Below, piece after piece: positions 34,152 through 42,817 of a stretch of DNA of 64,000 bases. The notes under the pieces were generated by a model. It was not told where the DNA came from and searched no databases. It worked only from the letters and a program-made list of their open reading frames with translations. Made by a program: the position numbers and the translations under genes. The DNA lies in NCBI RefSeq assembly GCF_042659445.1, contig NZ_JBHSSR010000016.1; one strand, written 5' to 3'. The first letter of the stretch is position 1; each line of letters begins with the position of its first letter. Source of the DNA: Macrococcoides epidermidis. Its GTDB lineage: Bacteria; Bacillota; Bacilli; Staphylococcales; Staphylococcaceae.

Positions 34152-34994
34152 ATGAAGAATATAGTTATTTTTATATTGTCAGGCATCATCGTTATATTGT
34201 TATCCGGGATATTATTAGATAAAGGTAATCCGTTTGAGCGTCAAAATGCGGATGTAAAAAGTACGCAAAGTAAAGATAAAGGCAAAGTTAGTATTGGTGC
34301 AACGAGTGGACCTTATGCTGATATGGTAAAGAAAGCAATTCAGCCTGGTCTTGAAAAATTAGGCTATACAGTAGCGCTCGTTGAATACTCTGATTACATT
34401 CAACCGAATAAATCATTAGCAAAAGGTGATTTAGATGCGAATTTATATCAGCACATTGAATTTATGAAACAGTTCAATGCCCAAAATAAGACGAATCTTG
34501 TTGCGACAGGACAAGTTCCAACTGCGCCGATGGGTATTTATTCTGGTAAATATAAATCATTTGATGAAGTACCTAATGGTGCAGAAATTGCAATTCCAAA
34601 TGATCCAGTCAATGCAGCACGTGCTTTTAAGACATTAAAATTAGCACATCTTATAGATATTAAACCGAGGACAAACGAACTTACTATTTCAGAACGCGAT
34701 GTCATTAACAACAAGAAAAATTTAAAGTTTGTTGCAGTAGAAGCGGCGCAATTACCACGTAGCAAAGATAGTATAGGATTATCAGCTGTTCCTGGTAACT
34801 TTGCATTAGCTTCTAAAATTGATTTAAAATCAGCATTACAGTTAGAGAAGATGGATGAACATTATCGAAATCGTATCGTTGTTAACAAGAAAAATGAAAA
34901 TAGTCAATTAACAAAAGATATTAATAAAGTAATAACATCTAAAGCCTTTGATAAAGTAATAGATGAATCATTCGTTGGATTTGATAAACCGTAG
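34152..34994 (+). CDS. metQ: MetQ/NlpA-family binding protein without lipobox cysteine
   Basis: 280 aa methionine-binding component. The mature domain is typical NlpA/MetQ (KVSIGATSGPYADMVKKA, then DLDANLYQHIEFM and AIPNDPVNAARA). The N-terminus has a hydrophobic segment (4-22) containing LSG twice, but the residue after each LSG is Ile, not Cys (positions 12 and 20), and there is no cysteine nearby. It should therefore be held by an uncleaved signal anchor rather than lipid. AAGGAAGA precedes the ATG. It is part of the SAM-controlled operon. Confidence 0.9.
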   Translation: MKNIVIFILSGIIVILLSGILLDKGNPFERQNADVKSTQSKDKGKVSIGATSGPYADMVKKAIQPGLEKLGYTVALVEYSDYIQPNKSLAKGDLDANLYQHIEFMKQFNAQNKTNLVATGQVPTAPMGIYSGKYKSFDEVPNGAEIAIPNDPVNAARAFKTLKLAHLIDIKPRTNELTISERDVINNKKNLKFVAVEAAQLPRSKDSIGLSAVPGNFALASKIDLKSALQLEKMDEHYRNRIVVNKKNENSQLTKDINKVITSKAFDKVIDESFVGFDKP

Positions 34995-35005
34995 GAGGCA
35001 GTGTA

Positions 35006-36166
35006 ATGGCATACACAAAAATATTAGAAACAATTCCGGAAAGTTATTTTGGTAAGACGATGGGACGTAAACTTGATGTTGGAAGTAAACCCCTCATAAA
35101 TATGGCGGTAGGGATACCTGATAAACCAGTACCTGATAGCGTAATTCAAGCACTGACTGAAAGTATTCAAAATCCACAGAATAATAAATACGGTGTGTTT
35201 AGAGGGAAAGAAACATTTAAAGCTGCAATTAAAAAGTTCTATAAAGACGTATATGATGTTGAATTAGACCAGGACAAAGAAATTTGTATTTTATATGGTA
35301 CGAAAAGTGGGTTAGTGCATCTACCGACATGTGTGATTGAGCCGGGAGATGGTGTATTATTACCAAATCCGGGATACACGGATTATTTAGCGGGTGTGAA
35401 ACTTGCTAGAGGGGAACATTATGAGCTGAAACTGTATCCGGAAGAACATTATTTACCTGATTTCGATAAAGTAGATGAAGCAAAACTTAATAACACAAAA
35501 CTAATCTATTTAAATTATCCAAGTAACCCTACTGGTGCAGTTGCAACAAAAGCATTCTTTGATGCGACGATCAATCGTTTTAAAGACACAGATACAAAAA
35601 TTGTGCATGACTTTGCATATGCTGCATTTGGGTTTGATGCAAAAAATCCTAGCATCTTGCAATCACCAGGTGCTAAGGATGTGGCGATTGAAATCTATTC
35701 ATTATCTAAAGGTTTTAATATGTCTGGTGTACGCGTGGGATTTGCTGTAGGTAATGCAGAAATTATCGAGAACTTGAACTATTTCCAGGATCACACGCAG
35801 GTGGGTATGTGGGGTGCCATTCAGGACGGTGCTGTAGCGGCATTAGAACTTGGTGAATCGTTTTTAAATGAACAGAATGAATTATTTAAAAGACGTCGAG
35901 ATAAAGTGACTCAAGCTTTAATTGAAGCAGATATTCCGTTTGAGCCGATGCAAGGTGGCATATTTATCTGGATAAAAGTGCCGGATGAATTTAATAGTGA
36001 AGAATATGTAGATTTCTTACTAAAGTCACAAAGTATGCTTACAACACCGGGACTTCCGTTTGGAAGTTTAGGTGATCAATACATTCGTGTTTCACTTGCA
36101 GTAGATGATGCTCAAGTGGATGAATTTATTGAACGCATTAAAGAAACAAATGTTCTTTATGAATGA
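35006..36166 (+). CDS. PLP-dependent class I/II aminotransferase
   Basis: 386 aa fold-type I enzyme. The PLP lysine is in YSLSKGFNMSGVRVG; the NYPSNPTG motif, the DFAYAAFGFD segment (Asp to the pyridine nitrogen) and the arginine near QYIRVSLA for the substrate carboxylate are present. It is the last gene of the SAM-I controlled operon, 11 nt after metQ. A role in methionine transamination or salvage of 2-keto-4-methylthiobutyrate is inference from that position. Confidence 0.85.
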   Translation: MAYTKILETIPESYFGKTMGRKLDVGSKPLINMAVGIPDKPVPDSVIQALTESIQNPQNNKYGVFRGKETFKAAIKKFYKDVYDVELDQDKEICILYGTKSGLVHLPTCVIEPGDGVLLPNPGYTDYLAGVKLARGEHYELKLYPEEHYLPDFDKVDEAKLNNTKLIYLNYPSNPTGAVATKAFFDATINRFKDTDTKIVHDFAYAAFGFDAKNPSILQSPGAKDVAIEIYSLSKGFNMSGVRVGFAVGNAEIIENLNYFQDHTQVGMWGAIQDGAVAALELGESFLNEQNELFKRRRDKVTQALIEADIPFEPMQGGIFIWIKVPDEFNSEEYVDFLLKSQSMLTTPGLPFGSLGDQYIRVSLAVDDAQVDEFIERIKETNVLYE

Positions 36167-36171
36167 TAAAA

Positions 36172-36200
36172 AAACAGGATGCTATTTTGGCATCCTGTTT
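36172..36200. terminator. Bidirectional terminator
   Basis: A perfect 11-bp stem (AAACAGGATGC with GCATCCTGTTT, 7-nt loop) closes the met operon. The seven A before it form a U-tract for the minus-strand gene. Confidence 0.85.
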
Positions 36201-36519
36201 AAATATATATGGCTATAATCACAATAACCATTAAAGCGATAACAAGTGAAAAAATATCTAGAATTCTTTTTGCTTTTGAATCATTAAATTTATGTTTATA
36301 AGCTGCGATTTCAATATTCATTAATAAACATATCGCAAGTAATGTAATCCAGAACTTCATATTTCCCGGGATATGCATTACAGATGTAAATATAAAGAAG
36401 CAATACCCTAATCCTAATATAATACGTAATATATTTAATATATTCAATTTAAGATGATAGATACTCGTGTAACTTACAATAAGATACATCAATGTGAACA
36501 AAGTGATTAAAAAAATCAT
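36199..36519 (-). CDS. Small four-span membrane protein
   Basis: 106 aa with hydrophobic segments near 2-20, 28-47, 53-71 and 87-106. It overlaps the end of the upstream MFS gene by 4 nt, so it is translationally coupled. AAAGGA sits eight nt before the ATG. Its family is not recognised; an accessory role with the transporter is inference. Confidence 0.65.
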   Translation of the reverse strand: MIFLITLFTLMYLIVSYTSIYHLKLNILNILRIILGLGYCFFIFTSVMHIPGNMKFWITLLAICLLMNIEIAAYKHKFNDSKAKRILDIFSLVIALMVIVIIAIYI

Positions 36520-37661
36520 ACTGTACGTCCTTTCTTAAAGTACATCATTAAGACGATTGTACCTATAACTGTCATTATTGCACCGAAATAAAATGGTGCA
36601 TCAATTTGTTTTGATAAAATTCCGGTAAAAGCAAGTGGACCAAGAATACGTCCTAAGCTATCCATACTGTAACTGATAGAAGTGAGTTTACCCATATTAC
36701 TACGATTGCCTTCTTTAGTCAATCTGCTTGTAAGCAACGTTCTAACTAATGCGTTACCAGCCATTAGAAGTACTAAACATAGTCCTGCATACCATAAATT
36801 CATAGAGAATGGTAATAGGATAAATGCGATAACTGTTAATATCTGACCTGTAATAATAACAGGTTTTTCTTTCCCATCTTTTACTTTACGTAAATAACCA
36901 CCTTGGAGACCGGCATTGATCAATCCACCGATCATAAAAAGAAGACCCATTTGAGTAGTTGTGATATTTATTTTCTCAATTTCAAAGAGCTGGAAAGTAC
37001 TTTCCATACCACTCATCGTAAACATAACGATAAAAGTTGAGATTAAGATGAATATAATTTGTGGTGTCAGCATTTTTGAAGTACCTAGCTCAGTTTCTTT
37101 CGCACTGTTTCCGTGATAAGTTTCCTGTAAAGTTAGCATTGATAATATTGCAATTAGTACCAGTATGGCACTTGTGACAAAGTATGGCACCTGATAACTG
37201 ATGCCGGATAACAAGCCACCAACTGCAGGACCGAAGATGAAACCAAGTCCAATCATCATTCCCATGAGTCCCATATATTTATTACGTTCTTCTTCACTTG
37301 TCATATCACTCACCATGCTTGTTGTCGTTGAGAAACAAGCACCGGAGAAGATACCACCTATAACACGTGCAGTATAGAGCATTGCCAGGTTATCGATAAA
37401 AAGACCGAACAAAAAGAAGCTTAATGTAAATCCGATAAGTCCGATGAACAATATTTTTTTACGGCCAATTTTATCTGATAGATATCCCCAAAATGGTGCG
37501 GCTAAAAATGAAAATATTGAATAACTGGCTAGCAATAATCCCATATGAAATGCATTTAAGTGCATACTATGAACAAGTGCCGGGATTACAGGAATAACAA
37601 TGCTAAAGCCAAAATATATAAAAAACTGAATTGCCATAAGTAATTTGATTTGTTTGTTCAT
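36516..37661 (-). CDS. MFS drug/solute exporter (NorA-like)
   Basis: 381 aa with about 12 spans. The MFS motif A is GYLSDKIGRKK (loop 2-3), motif B is near YTARVIGGIFSG, and motif C of antiporters is GLGFIFGPAVGG in span 5. The size and motifs place it with DHA1 multidrug or sugar exporters such as NorA or YdhL, with no way to name the substrate. The longest frame starts 32 codons earlier; the ATG at 37661 has GGAGTGA upstream. It runs with the small membrane gene after it. Confidence 0.85.
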   Translation of the reverse strand: MNKQIKLLMAIQFFIYFGFSIVIPVIPALVHSMHLNAFHMGLLLASYSIFSFLAAPFWGYLSDKIGRKKILFIGLIGFTLSFFLFGLFIDNLAMLYTARVIGGIFSGACFSTTTSMVSDMTSEEERNKYMGLMGMMIGLGFIFGPAVGGLLSGISYQVPYFVTSAILVLIAILSMLTLQETYHGNSAKETELGTSKMLTPQIIFILISTFIVMFTMSGMESTFQLFEIEKINITTTQMGLLFMIGGLINAGLQGGYLRKVKDGKEKPVIITGQILTVIAFILLPFSMNLWYAGLCLVLLMAGNALVRTLLTSRLTKEGNRSNMGKLTSISYSMDSLGRILGPLAFTGILSKQIDAPFYFGAIMTVIGTIVLMMYFKKGRTV

Positions 37662-37727
37662 AAAGTCACTCCAAAAAAAATTTAATACATATATTGTAAC
37701 GAATAATAGTGGAAAAGAATATAAAAA

Positions 37728-37748
37728 GTCACGGTTTTTTACCGTGAC
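37728..37748 (-). terminator. Terminator of the GyrI-like operon
   Basis: A perfect 8-bp stem (GTCACGGT with ACCGTGAC, 5-nt loop) is followed on the minus strand by five T. It sits between the 52-aa gene and the MFS gene. Confidence 0.85.
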
Positions 37749-37756
37749 AGATCGCA

Positions 37757-37915
37757 TTACATTTTATCGCGTGTTTCCTGTATTGCTTTTTCGATTTCAA
37801 CAAGCTTTTGTTCTAATTTAGGTGAAGATTGACCGGTTGATTCAACCTTCTCTAAATCGTTTTGGATTCTTATATATTCTTCTTTAAGTTCTAATAATTG
37901 TTGTTCTAAATTCAT
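37757..37915 (-). CDS. Small 52-aa coiled-coil protein
   Basis: 52 aa (MNLEQQLLELKEEYIRIQ at the start) with two charged helices around an STGQSSP turn; heptad leucines and isoleucines indicate a helical hairpin or coiled coil. AAAGGAAG sits about seven nt before the ATG. It starts three nt after the stop of the GyrI-like gene and ends before a strong terminator, so it is the second gene of that unit. Short conserved proteins of this look occur across staphylococci, but function is unknown. Confidence 0.75.
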   Translation of the reverse strand: MNLEQQLLELKEEYIRIQNDLEKVESTGQSSPKLEQKLVEIEKAIQETRDKM

Positions 37916-37918
37916 TAT

Positions 37919-38392
37919 TTACTTCCTTTCTACAGGTATCCAGATTTCTACTTTCGGGTTATCGGTTTCAAAATTCATATTTAGCGGGTAGAATTCTAAA
38001 TCAGCAGTTTGCAATGGTCTGAATGGTGCATCTTTAAACCAAGTACCGTAAATATACTCAAATGTTTCCTGAATAGCTGTTGGAATGGGACCGATTGCAT
38101 CAAATACAACCCATTCAGACGCAGGGATATAAGCTGTTTCGTAATTTTCATGCGGTTCTTTAGTCGCAACTGAAATTAAGTAATTTAAATGTTCAGATGG
38201 TTCTGTTTTAATGCATGCACCGATGTGACCTTTTAAAGTATCTACATCATTTAATTTTTGTAAGTCAGCAAGTGTGCCGTTGTGTTCAAGCTCATCCCAG
38301 AGTGGTTTGATTTCTCCCATTGTTTCGGTAGTGAATTCTCTTTTTAAACCACTAAGATAAAATGCGCCGAGCGATACAACTTTATATGTCAT
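37919..38392 (-). CDS. GyrI-like small-molecule-binding domain protein
   Basis: 157 aa single-domain protein of the GyrI/AraC effector-binding fold (SRPBCC-like). Typical are FYLSGLKREF near the N-terminus, the Trp-containing IKPLWDEL, YIPASEWVVFDAIGP, and the end DLEFYPLN-xx-VEIWIPV. The longest frame adds 35 unrelated codons; the ATG at 38392 has AAGGGGG upstream. Stand-alone GyrI-like proteins bind or hydrolyse xenobiotics; the role here is not known. Confidence 0.8.
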   Translation of the reverse strand: MTYKVVSLGAFYLSGLKREFTTETMGEIKPLWDELEHNGTLADLQKLNDVDTLKGHIGACIKTEPSEHLNYLISVATKEPHENYETAYIPASEWVVFDAIGPIPTAIQETFEYIYGTWFKDAPFRPLQTADLEFYPLNMNFETDNPKVEIWIPVERK

Positions 38393-38469
38393 ATAAAAAC
38401 CCCCTTCTAAAAGAAATATACATGAAAAGTGGTATATTATAAAGTGACAAGAATATTGGAGGCATGTAT

Positions 38470-38952
38470 ATGAGTAAAAAAGTAAAAACAAACGCATTAA
38501 GAAAACTTGATCAAAAGAAAATTTCTTATGAAACGTTCACATATTCGATAGAAGAAGATCAAGTTGATGGGATTACCGTAGCGAATAAAATTGGCCAACC
38601 AGTTGAAGAAGTATATAAAACATTAGTACTACAAGGTAAAAATAATTATTATGTCGCTGTTATTCCAGTTGAAGCAACGCTCAATATTAAAGCTATCAGT
38701 AAAGTAGTTGGTGAGAAGAAGTTAGAAATGCTTGCTGTAAAAAATCTAGAAAAAACAACAGGTTATATTCGTGGTGGCTGTTCACCGGTAGGTATGAAAA
38801 AACAATTTCCCACTGTAATTGATGCATCTGCTCAAACACATGAGAAAATTATTGTCAGTGCAGGGCAAATAGGTATCCAGATGAAAGTTAATGTAGATGA
38901 ACTCATACAATTAATCAATGCGAAAGTGAGTCGGATTACCGATGAAGATTAA
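38470..38952 (+). CDS. ybaK: YbaK/EbsC-family Cys-tRNA(Pro) deacylase
   Basis: 160 aa. The YbaK/ProX fold is recognised by TNALRKLDQKKISYE, VEEVYKTLVLQG, VEATLNIKAISK, GYIRGGCSPVG and IIVSAGQIGIQM. These proteins clear cysteine mischarged on tRNA(Pro). The first ATG (38464) is one base from GGAGG; the second (38470) has 7-nt spacing and is preferred. The phosphoesterase frame overlaps its end. Confidence 0.9.
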   Translation: MSKKVKTNALRKLDQKKISYETFTYSIEEDQVDGITVANKIGQPVEEVYKTLVLQGKNNYYVAVIPVEATLNIKAISKVVGEKKLEMLAVKNLEKTTGYIRGGCSPVGMKKQFPTVIDASAQTHEKIIVSAGQIGIQMKVNVDELIQLINAKVSRITDED

Positions 38953-40024
38953 AGATAACTACATGACAATGTCAATTAAAGATAGACGTACAATCGTTGT
39001 CTCAGATATTCATGGCAATATAGATTTATTTAAAGATTTGCTTTTAAAAGTAGCGTATACAGAAGATGATCGGCTCATTATTTTAGGTGATATTATCGAT
39101 AAAGGTCCTAAAAGTATAGCACTCGTTGAATTTGTAGGAGAATTATTGAAAAATGAACATGTTCACATGGTTCTCGGGAATTGTGACTGTATCTTCGATG
39201 AATTAGAAGAAGATTATTTGTACAATTATATGAAACGCCGTCATACACTTGTACATGAAGCGCTGGATAAACTCGGTAAGACACTGGATGATTATGAATC
39301 ACAAAGTGATATGGCTAAGGACGTGCGTAAGCATTTTAGTTACATTCATGATATCGTTCGTGATTTACCTTTAATGATTGAAACAGAAGATTTCATATTT
39401 GTACATGCAGGTATAGACCAATATGATTATATGAATACGTCTCGTTATAACGCACTGAACATGCCATATTTCTATAATGCAACGCATGATGCTGAAAAAA
39501 TGGTTGTGGTCGGTCATTTTCCGACATGTAACTTTGTTGAAGATGGACTTATGAATAACAACATTAAGATAAATGAAGCGTCACGTATCATTGATATCGA
39601 TGGTGGCAATCAAGTGAAATATAGTGGCCAACTTAACGCGTTAATCATTGAATATACAGATGATGCATACACATTAAATACTTTGGCGGTAGATGATTAT
39701 AAGAGAGAGGTTGTAATTCAGGATTTCGAAGTGGCCTATCAGGAGCCACATACGTTTACTTATCCGCATTTTGAAATAGAAGTATTTGATGGGGATGAAT
39801 ATTTCACGCAGGCAAAACACATACATACAGGAATAGACTTTATGGTAAAGACAGAATTTATTAAAGCAATTGAAGATGGCTACCGTCTAAAAGATGATTA
39901 CACCGATTATTTCATGGATGTATCAATTGGAGAAGAAGTTGCTATCATTGATGATTCATACTTAGGGTATACACTTATTATGAAAGATGGTATTACTGGT
40001 TGGGTACCTGAAGAAGTATTGTAA
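38942..40024 (+). CDS. Metallophosphoesterase with a C-terminal SH3-like tail
   Basis: Up to 360 aa. The calcineurin-like motifs are in order: SDIHGN, GDIIDKGP, GNCD, VHAGIDQ and VVGHFPT, as in PrpE/ApaH-type phosphatases. After about residue 215, roughly 140 residues form an added region; the final 40 (EEVAIIDDSYLGYTLI, then GWVPEEVL) look like an SH3-type beta barrel. Substrate unknown; phosphoprotein or dinucleoside polyphosphate are family possibilities. Candidate ATGs are 38942, 38963 and 38969, none with a clear ribosome site; the first overlaps ybaK by 11 nt. Confidence 0.82.
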   Translation: MKIKDNYMTMSIKDRRTIVVSDIHGNIDLFKDLLLKVAYTEDDRLIILGDIIDKGPKSIALVEFVGELLKNEHVHMVLGNCDCIFDELEEDYLYNYMKRRHTLVHEALDKLGKTLDDYESQSDMAKDVRKHFSYIHDIVRDLPLMIETEDFIFVHAGIDQYDYMNTSRYNALNMPYFYNATHDAEKMVVVGHFPTCNFVEDGLMNNNIKINEASRIIDIDGGNQVKYSGQLNALIIEYTDDAYTLNTLAVDDYKREVVIQDFEVAYQEPHTFTYPHFEIEVFDGDEYFTQAKHIHTGIDFMVKTEFIKAIEDGYRLKDDYTDYFMDVSIGEEVAIIDDSYLGYTLIMKDGITGWVPEEVL

Positions 40025-40050
40025 CAAGCTATTAAGAGAGAAGGTTTATC

Positions 40051-40956
40051 ATGACACAAAGCTTTATTATGATTATCGCTTTGATTATGCTCGGATATAT
40101 TTTGAAAAAGCTAAAATATTTAAAAGAAGAAGATGGAAGAGTACTCGCTACTTTAGTGATGAATGTAACATTACCTTCCCTTGTGATTGTGACTTTAAGC
40201 GGGGTAGAAATTGATGCATCATTGATTATGCTTCCGATTATCATGATTATATATGCAGTCATCGCAAAATTTTTAGCAATCCTTTTGTTTCTGAAATATA
40301 ATAATCAAATTCGTGGCTCAGTAGGTATGATGGCTTCAGCTTTTAATATTGGATTATTTGCTTATCCACTGGTTGAGCAGATGTTTGGTGCTAAAGGATT
40401 ACTGTACTTTGGAATGTTTGATATCGGTGGATCTATTATGATGTTTGGTGTAACTTACTTTGTCGGCAGTTACTTTAGTGAAGGGGGAGACACGTTTGAT
40501 ATTAGATATTTATTGATGAGTATTTTAAAGACCGTACCGTTAATGACATATATCATCATGCTGATATTTAATGTGATTCACTTTAAATTACCGTCTCAAG
40601 TGCTGGATTTCTTTGAAATCATATCAAAAGCCAATCTACCGTTATCCATGATTTTATTAGGTGTCTTTTTAAACTTTAAAATCGATAAGTATTACTTACC
40701 GATTGCAATGAAATACTTAGCGTTCCATTATGGATTAGGGGCATTTGTCGGTGCGATTTGTTACTTCTTATTACCGTTTAATGAGATGTTTAGAACGACT
40801 CTACTTATTGGTTGGCTATTACCGATAGGTGTGGCGATTATTCCGTATGCAATTGAATTTAAATATAAGACCATTCCACTGATCAGTATGATAACAAATA
40901 TTACGATAGTGATATCGATTGTGATCCTGTATATATTTCAGTTGATAATGCTATAA
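40051..40956 (+). CDS. AEC-family transporter
   Basis: 301 aa with about ten spans. Family features are the N-terminal LGYILKKLKYLKEED, VMNVTLPSLVIVTLSG (the broken-helix region), MASAFNIGLFAYPLVE and the C-terminal SMILLGVFLN. AEC proteins export auxin-like or dicarboxylate compounds in other bacteria; the substrate cannot be predicted. GAGAGAAGG lies before the ATG. A terminator follows. Confidence 0.87.
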   Translation: MTQSFIMIIALIMLGYILKKLKYLKEEDGRVLATLVMNVTLPSLVIVTLSGVEIDASLIMLPIIMIIYAVIAKFLAILLFLKYNNQIRGSVGMMASAFNIGLFAYPLVEQMFGAKGLLYFGMFDIGGSIMMFGVTYFVGSYFSEGGDTFDIRYLLMSILKTVPLMTYIIMLIFNVIHFKLPSQVLDFFEIISKANLPLSMILLGVFLNFKIDKYYLPIAMKYLAFHYGLGAFVGAICYFLLPFNEMFRTTLLIGWLLPIGVAIIPYAIEFKYKTIPLISMITNITIVISIVILYIFQLIML

Positions 40957-40961
40957 AAGAA

Positions 40962-40994
40962 GAGCGTAGGACAAATTAACTTTGTCTTACGCTC
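40962..40994. terminator. Bidirectional terminator
   Basis: A 14-bp stem with one wobble (GAGCGTAGGACAAA with TTTGTCTTACGCTC, 5-nt loop) separates the convergent AEC and gdh genes. ATAATTTTTTA follows on the plus strand. Confidence 0.85.
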
Positions 40995-41002
40995 ATAATT
41001 TT

Positions 41003-41788
41003 TTATCCTTTACCACCCATGAATGATGGATATTTTGTCATACCACCATCAACATAGATTGTTTCACCTGTAATATAACTTGCATTTTCACTCGCTAAGA
41101 ATATTGCCACATTTGCTACCTGGTGAGGTTCACCGATTATTCCCATAGGAATCATTCGTTCTGTTTCTTCACGTGTTTTATCATCGCTAAACTTTTCTTT
41201 TGTATGTTCAGTTACAATGGCACCAGGTGAAATATTATTAATGCGAATGCCTTTAGGTGCAAACTCCATACTCATCGTTTCCATCATTAATTTCATGCCA
41301 CCTTTACTTGATGCGTAATTCACATAGTTTGGCCATGGAATGACATCATGTACACTTGAAATATTAATGATATTGCCTTTTTTACCGGTTTCGATAAAAT
41401 GTTTACATGCTTCTCTACTACCGACAAATGCACCGGTTAAGTTAATGTGCATGACATTATTGAATGCTTCGGCTGACATTTCGACTGATGGTGTTGCTTT
41501 CTCATATCCCGCATTATTAATCATAATATCTAAACCACCAAAGGTATCAATTGCGGTTTGTATAATGTTAACAACATCTTCTTCTACCGAAACATCTCCT
41601 TGCACAGTAATTGCGTCTCCTCCATTTTTCTTAACGATTGCAGCAACGTCCTCTGCTTTATCTTTACTTGAGTTATAATTGATGACTACTTTACACTCTT
41701 CAATACCAAATGCTTCAGCCATAGCTTTACCGATACCACTAGAGGCACCAGTAATAACGACAACCTTATCTTTTAAATCTTTATACAT
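41003..41788 (-). CDS. gdh: Glucose 1-dehydrogenase
   Basis: 261 aa short-chain dehydrogenase, the same length as Bacillus Gdh. The cofactor motif is TGASSGIG, with NNAG, the catalytic Ser in NISSVHD and Tyr/Lys in YVNYASSKGG. The C-terminus ends with the Gdh-type GGMTKYPSF segment. It oxidises free glucose to gluconolactone. Two ATGs are adjacent; the second is 7 nt after GGAGG. Coupled with glcU upstream: uptake of free glucose, then oxidation, a non-PTS glucose route known from S. xylosus and Bacillus. Confidence 0.9.
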   Translation of the reverse strand: MYKDLKDKVVVITGASSGIGKAMAEAFGIEECKVVINYNSSKDKAEDVAAIVKKNGGDAITVQGDVSVEEDVVNIIQTAIDTFGGLDIMINNAGYEKATPSVEMSAEAFNNVMHINLTGAFVGSREACKHFIETGKKGNIINISSVHDVIPWPNYVNYASSKGGMKLMMETMSMEFAPKGIRINNISPGAIVTEHTKEKFSDDKTREETERMIPMGIIGEPHQVANVAIFLASENASYITGETIYVDGGMTKYPSFMGGKG

Positions 41789-41805
41789 CATAAAACCTCC
41801 AGTAT

Positions 41806-42657
41806 TTATTTTTTAGCTAGTCCTAATAAAAATGCTGCTACAATAATAAGAATGATACCGATTGCAATACCGATATACTGTTTCTTTGTCTTCTTTTCTT
41901 TTAAAATAAAAATACCGCCCAATGTTGAAACGACGACTAACATTTGTGAGAATGAGAAACTGGTTGCAACACCGACTTTTGGTTGTGAATAGAACAAAGC
42001 CATATTACCAAGTGCCCATACAACACCAGGGATAATATTTTTTAAAATATTTTTCTTTTTAGGTTGGTGTTTGAAGCTTAATAAAATACCACCAATCAAC
42101 ATACCGATGGCCTGTGGAAATAGTGCATCCCATCCTTCAACGCCGAAGAATTGTCCGATGACAACGTATGTAACATAACCGATTGTAGAAATTATAAGTA
42201 TGGGCAAAGCTTTCTTATAGTTATTATTACCACCATCTTCATTGTCACCTTTTAATGAAGTTAAAATGACTCCGATAACAAGAAATAATAATGCGGCTAT
42301 GCCTAGTACTACTGCTTTTGTAGTTGTCCATTCGTTAAAGAAAAGTACAGAAATTAACGTAGTACTCACAAGTTGTAAACCAGTTGAAATAGGCATTGTT
42401 TTTGAAACACCTATCAGTTCAACACTTTTAAGCTGATTACCTTGACCAAGTGCCCAAAAAGCACCAGAAATAATACCTACTGCTAGTATTTTCAAATTTA
42501 ATTCAGGTTGTACTATAAAGTATGTAATTGTACCGATAATGAATGCACCTAATACTGTACCCATAATTTGTTCATACGGAGAACCACCCACTTTAACGTT
42601 TATGAGTACAACACTTCCCCATAGTAATGCAGGGAGTAATGCAATTAATAAATCCAT
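41806..42657 (-). CDS. glcU: Glucose uptake protein GlcU
   Basis: 283 aa with ten predicted spans, GRP/RhaT-like family. Typical are the N-terminal LIALLPALLWGSVVLINVKV region, SGAFWALGQGNQLKSVELIG and the matching second-half GVVWALGNMALFYSQPKVG. AAGGAG lies before the ATG. Its stop is 17 nt before gdh, forming the glcU-gdh operon. Glucose specificity is inferred from that pairing. Confidence 0.9.
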   Translation of the reverse strand: MDLLIALLPALLWGSVVLINVKVGGSPYEQIMGTVLGAFIIGTITYFIVQPELNLKILAVGIISGAFWALGQGNQLKSVELIGVSKTMPISTGLQLVSTTLISVLFFNEWTTTKAVVLGIAALLFLVIGVILTSLKGDNEDGGNNNYKKALPILIISTIGYVTYVVIGQFFGVEGWDALFPQAIGMLIGGILLSFKHQPKKKNILKNIIPGVVWALGNMALFYSQPKVGVATSFSFSQMLVVVSTLGGIFILKEKKTKKQYIGIAIGIILIIVAAFLLGLAKK

Positions 42658-42737
42658 ATATTCACTCCTTCTCTCTATATCGATAACTATCTTTTACCCT
42701 TTATTATTTTTACTAAAACAACAGCCTGTAATCGAAA

Positions 42738-42791
42738 AAATCGAGGTAACTTTATTAACTAAAAAATAGTTTATAAAATCTACCCCGATTT
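42738..42791 (-). terminator. Terminator of the HAD-GNAT operon
   Basis: On the minus strand AAATCGGGGTA pairs with TACCTCGATTT across a long loop that holds a smaller AACTA/TAGTT hairpin; six T end the descending arm. Confidence 0.65.
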
Positions 42792-42817
42792 CAATATATT
42801 CATTTCAATGATTTGTT

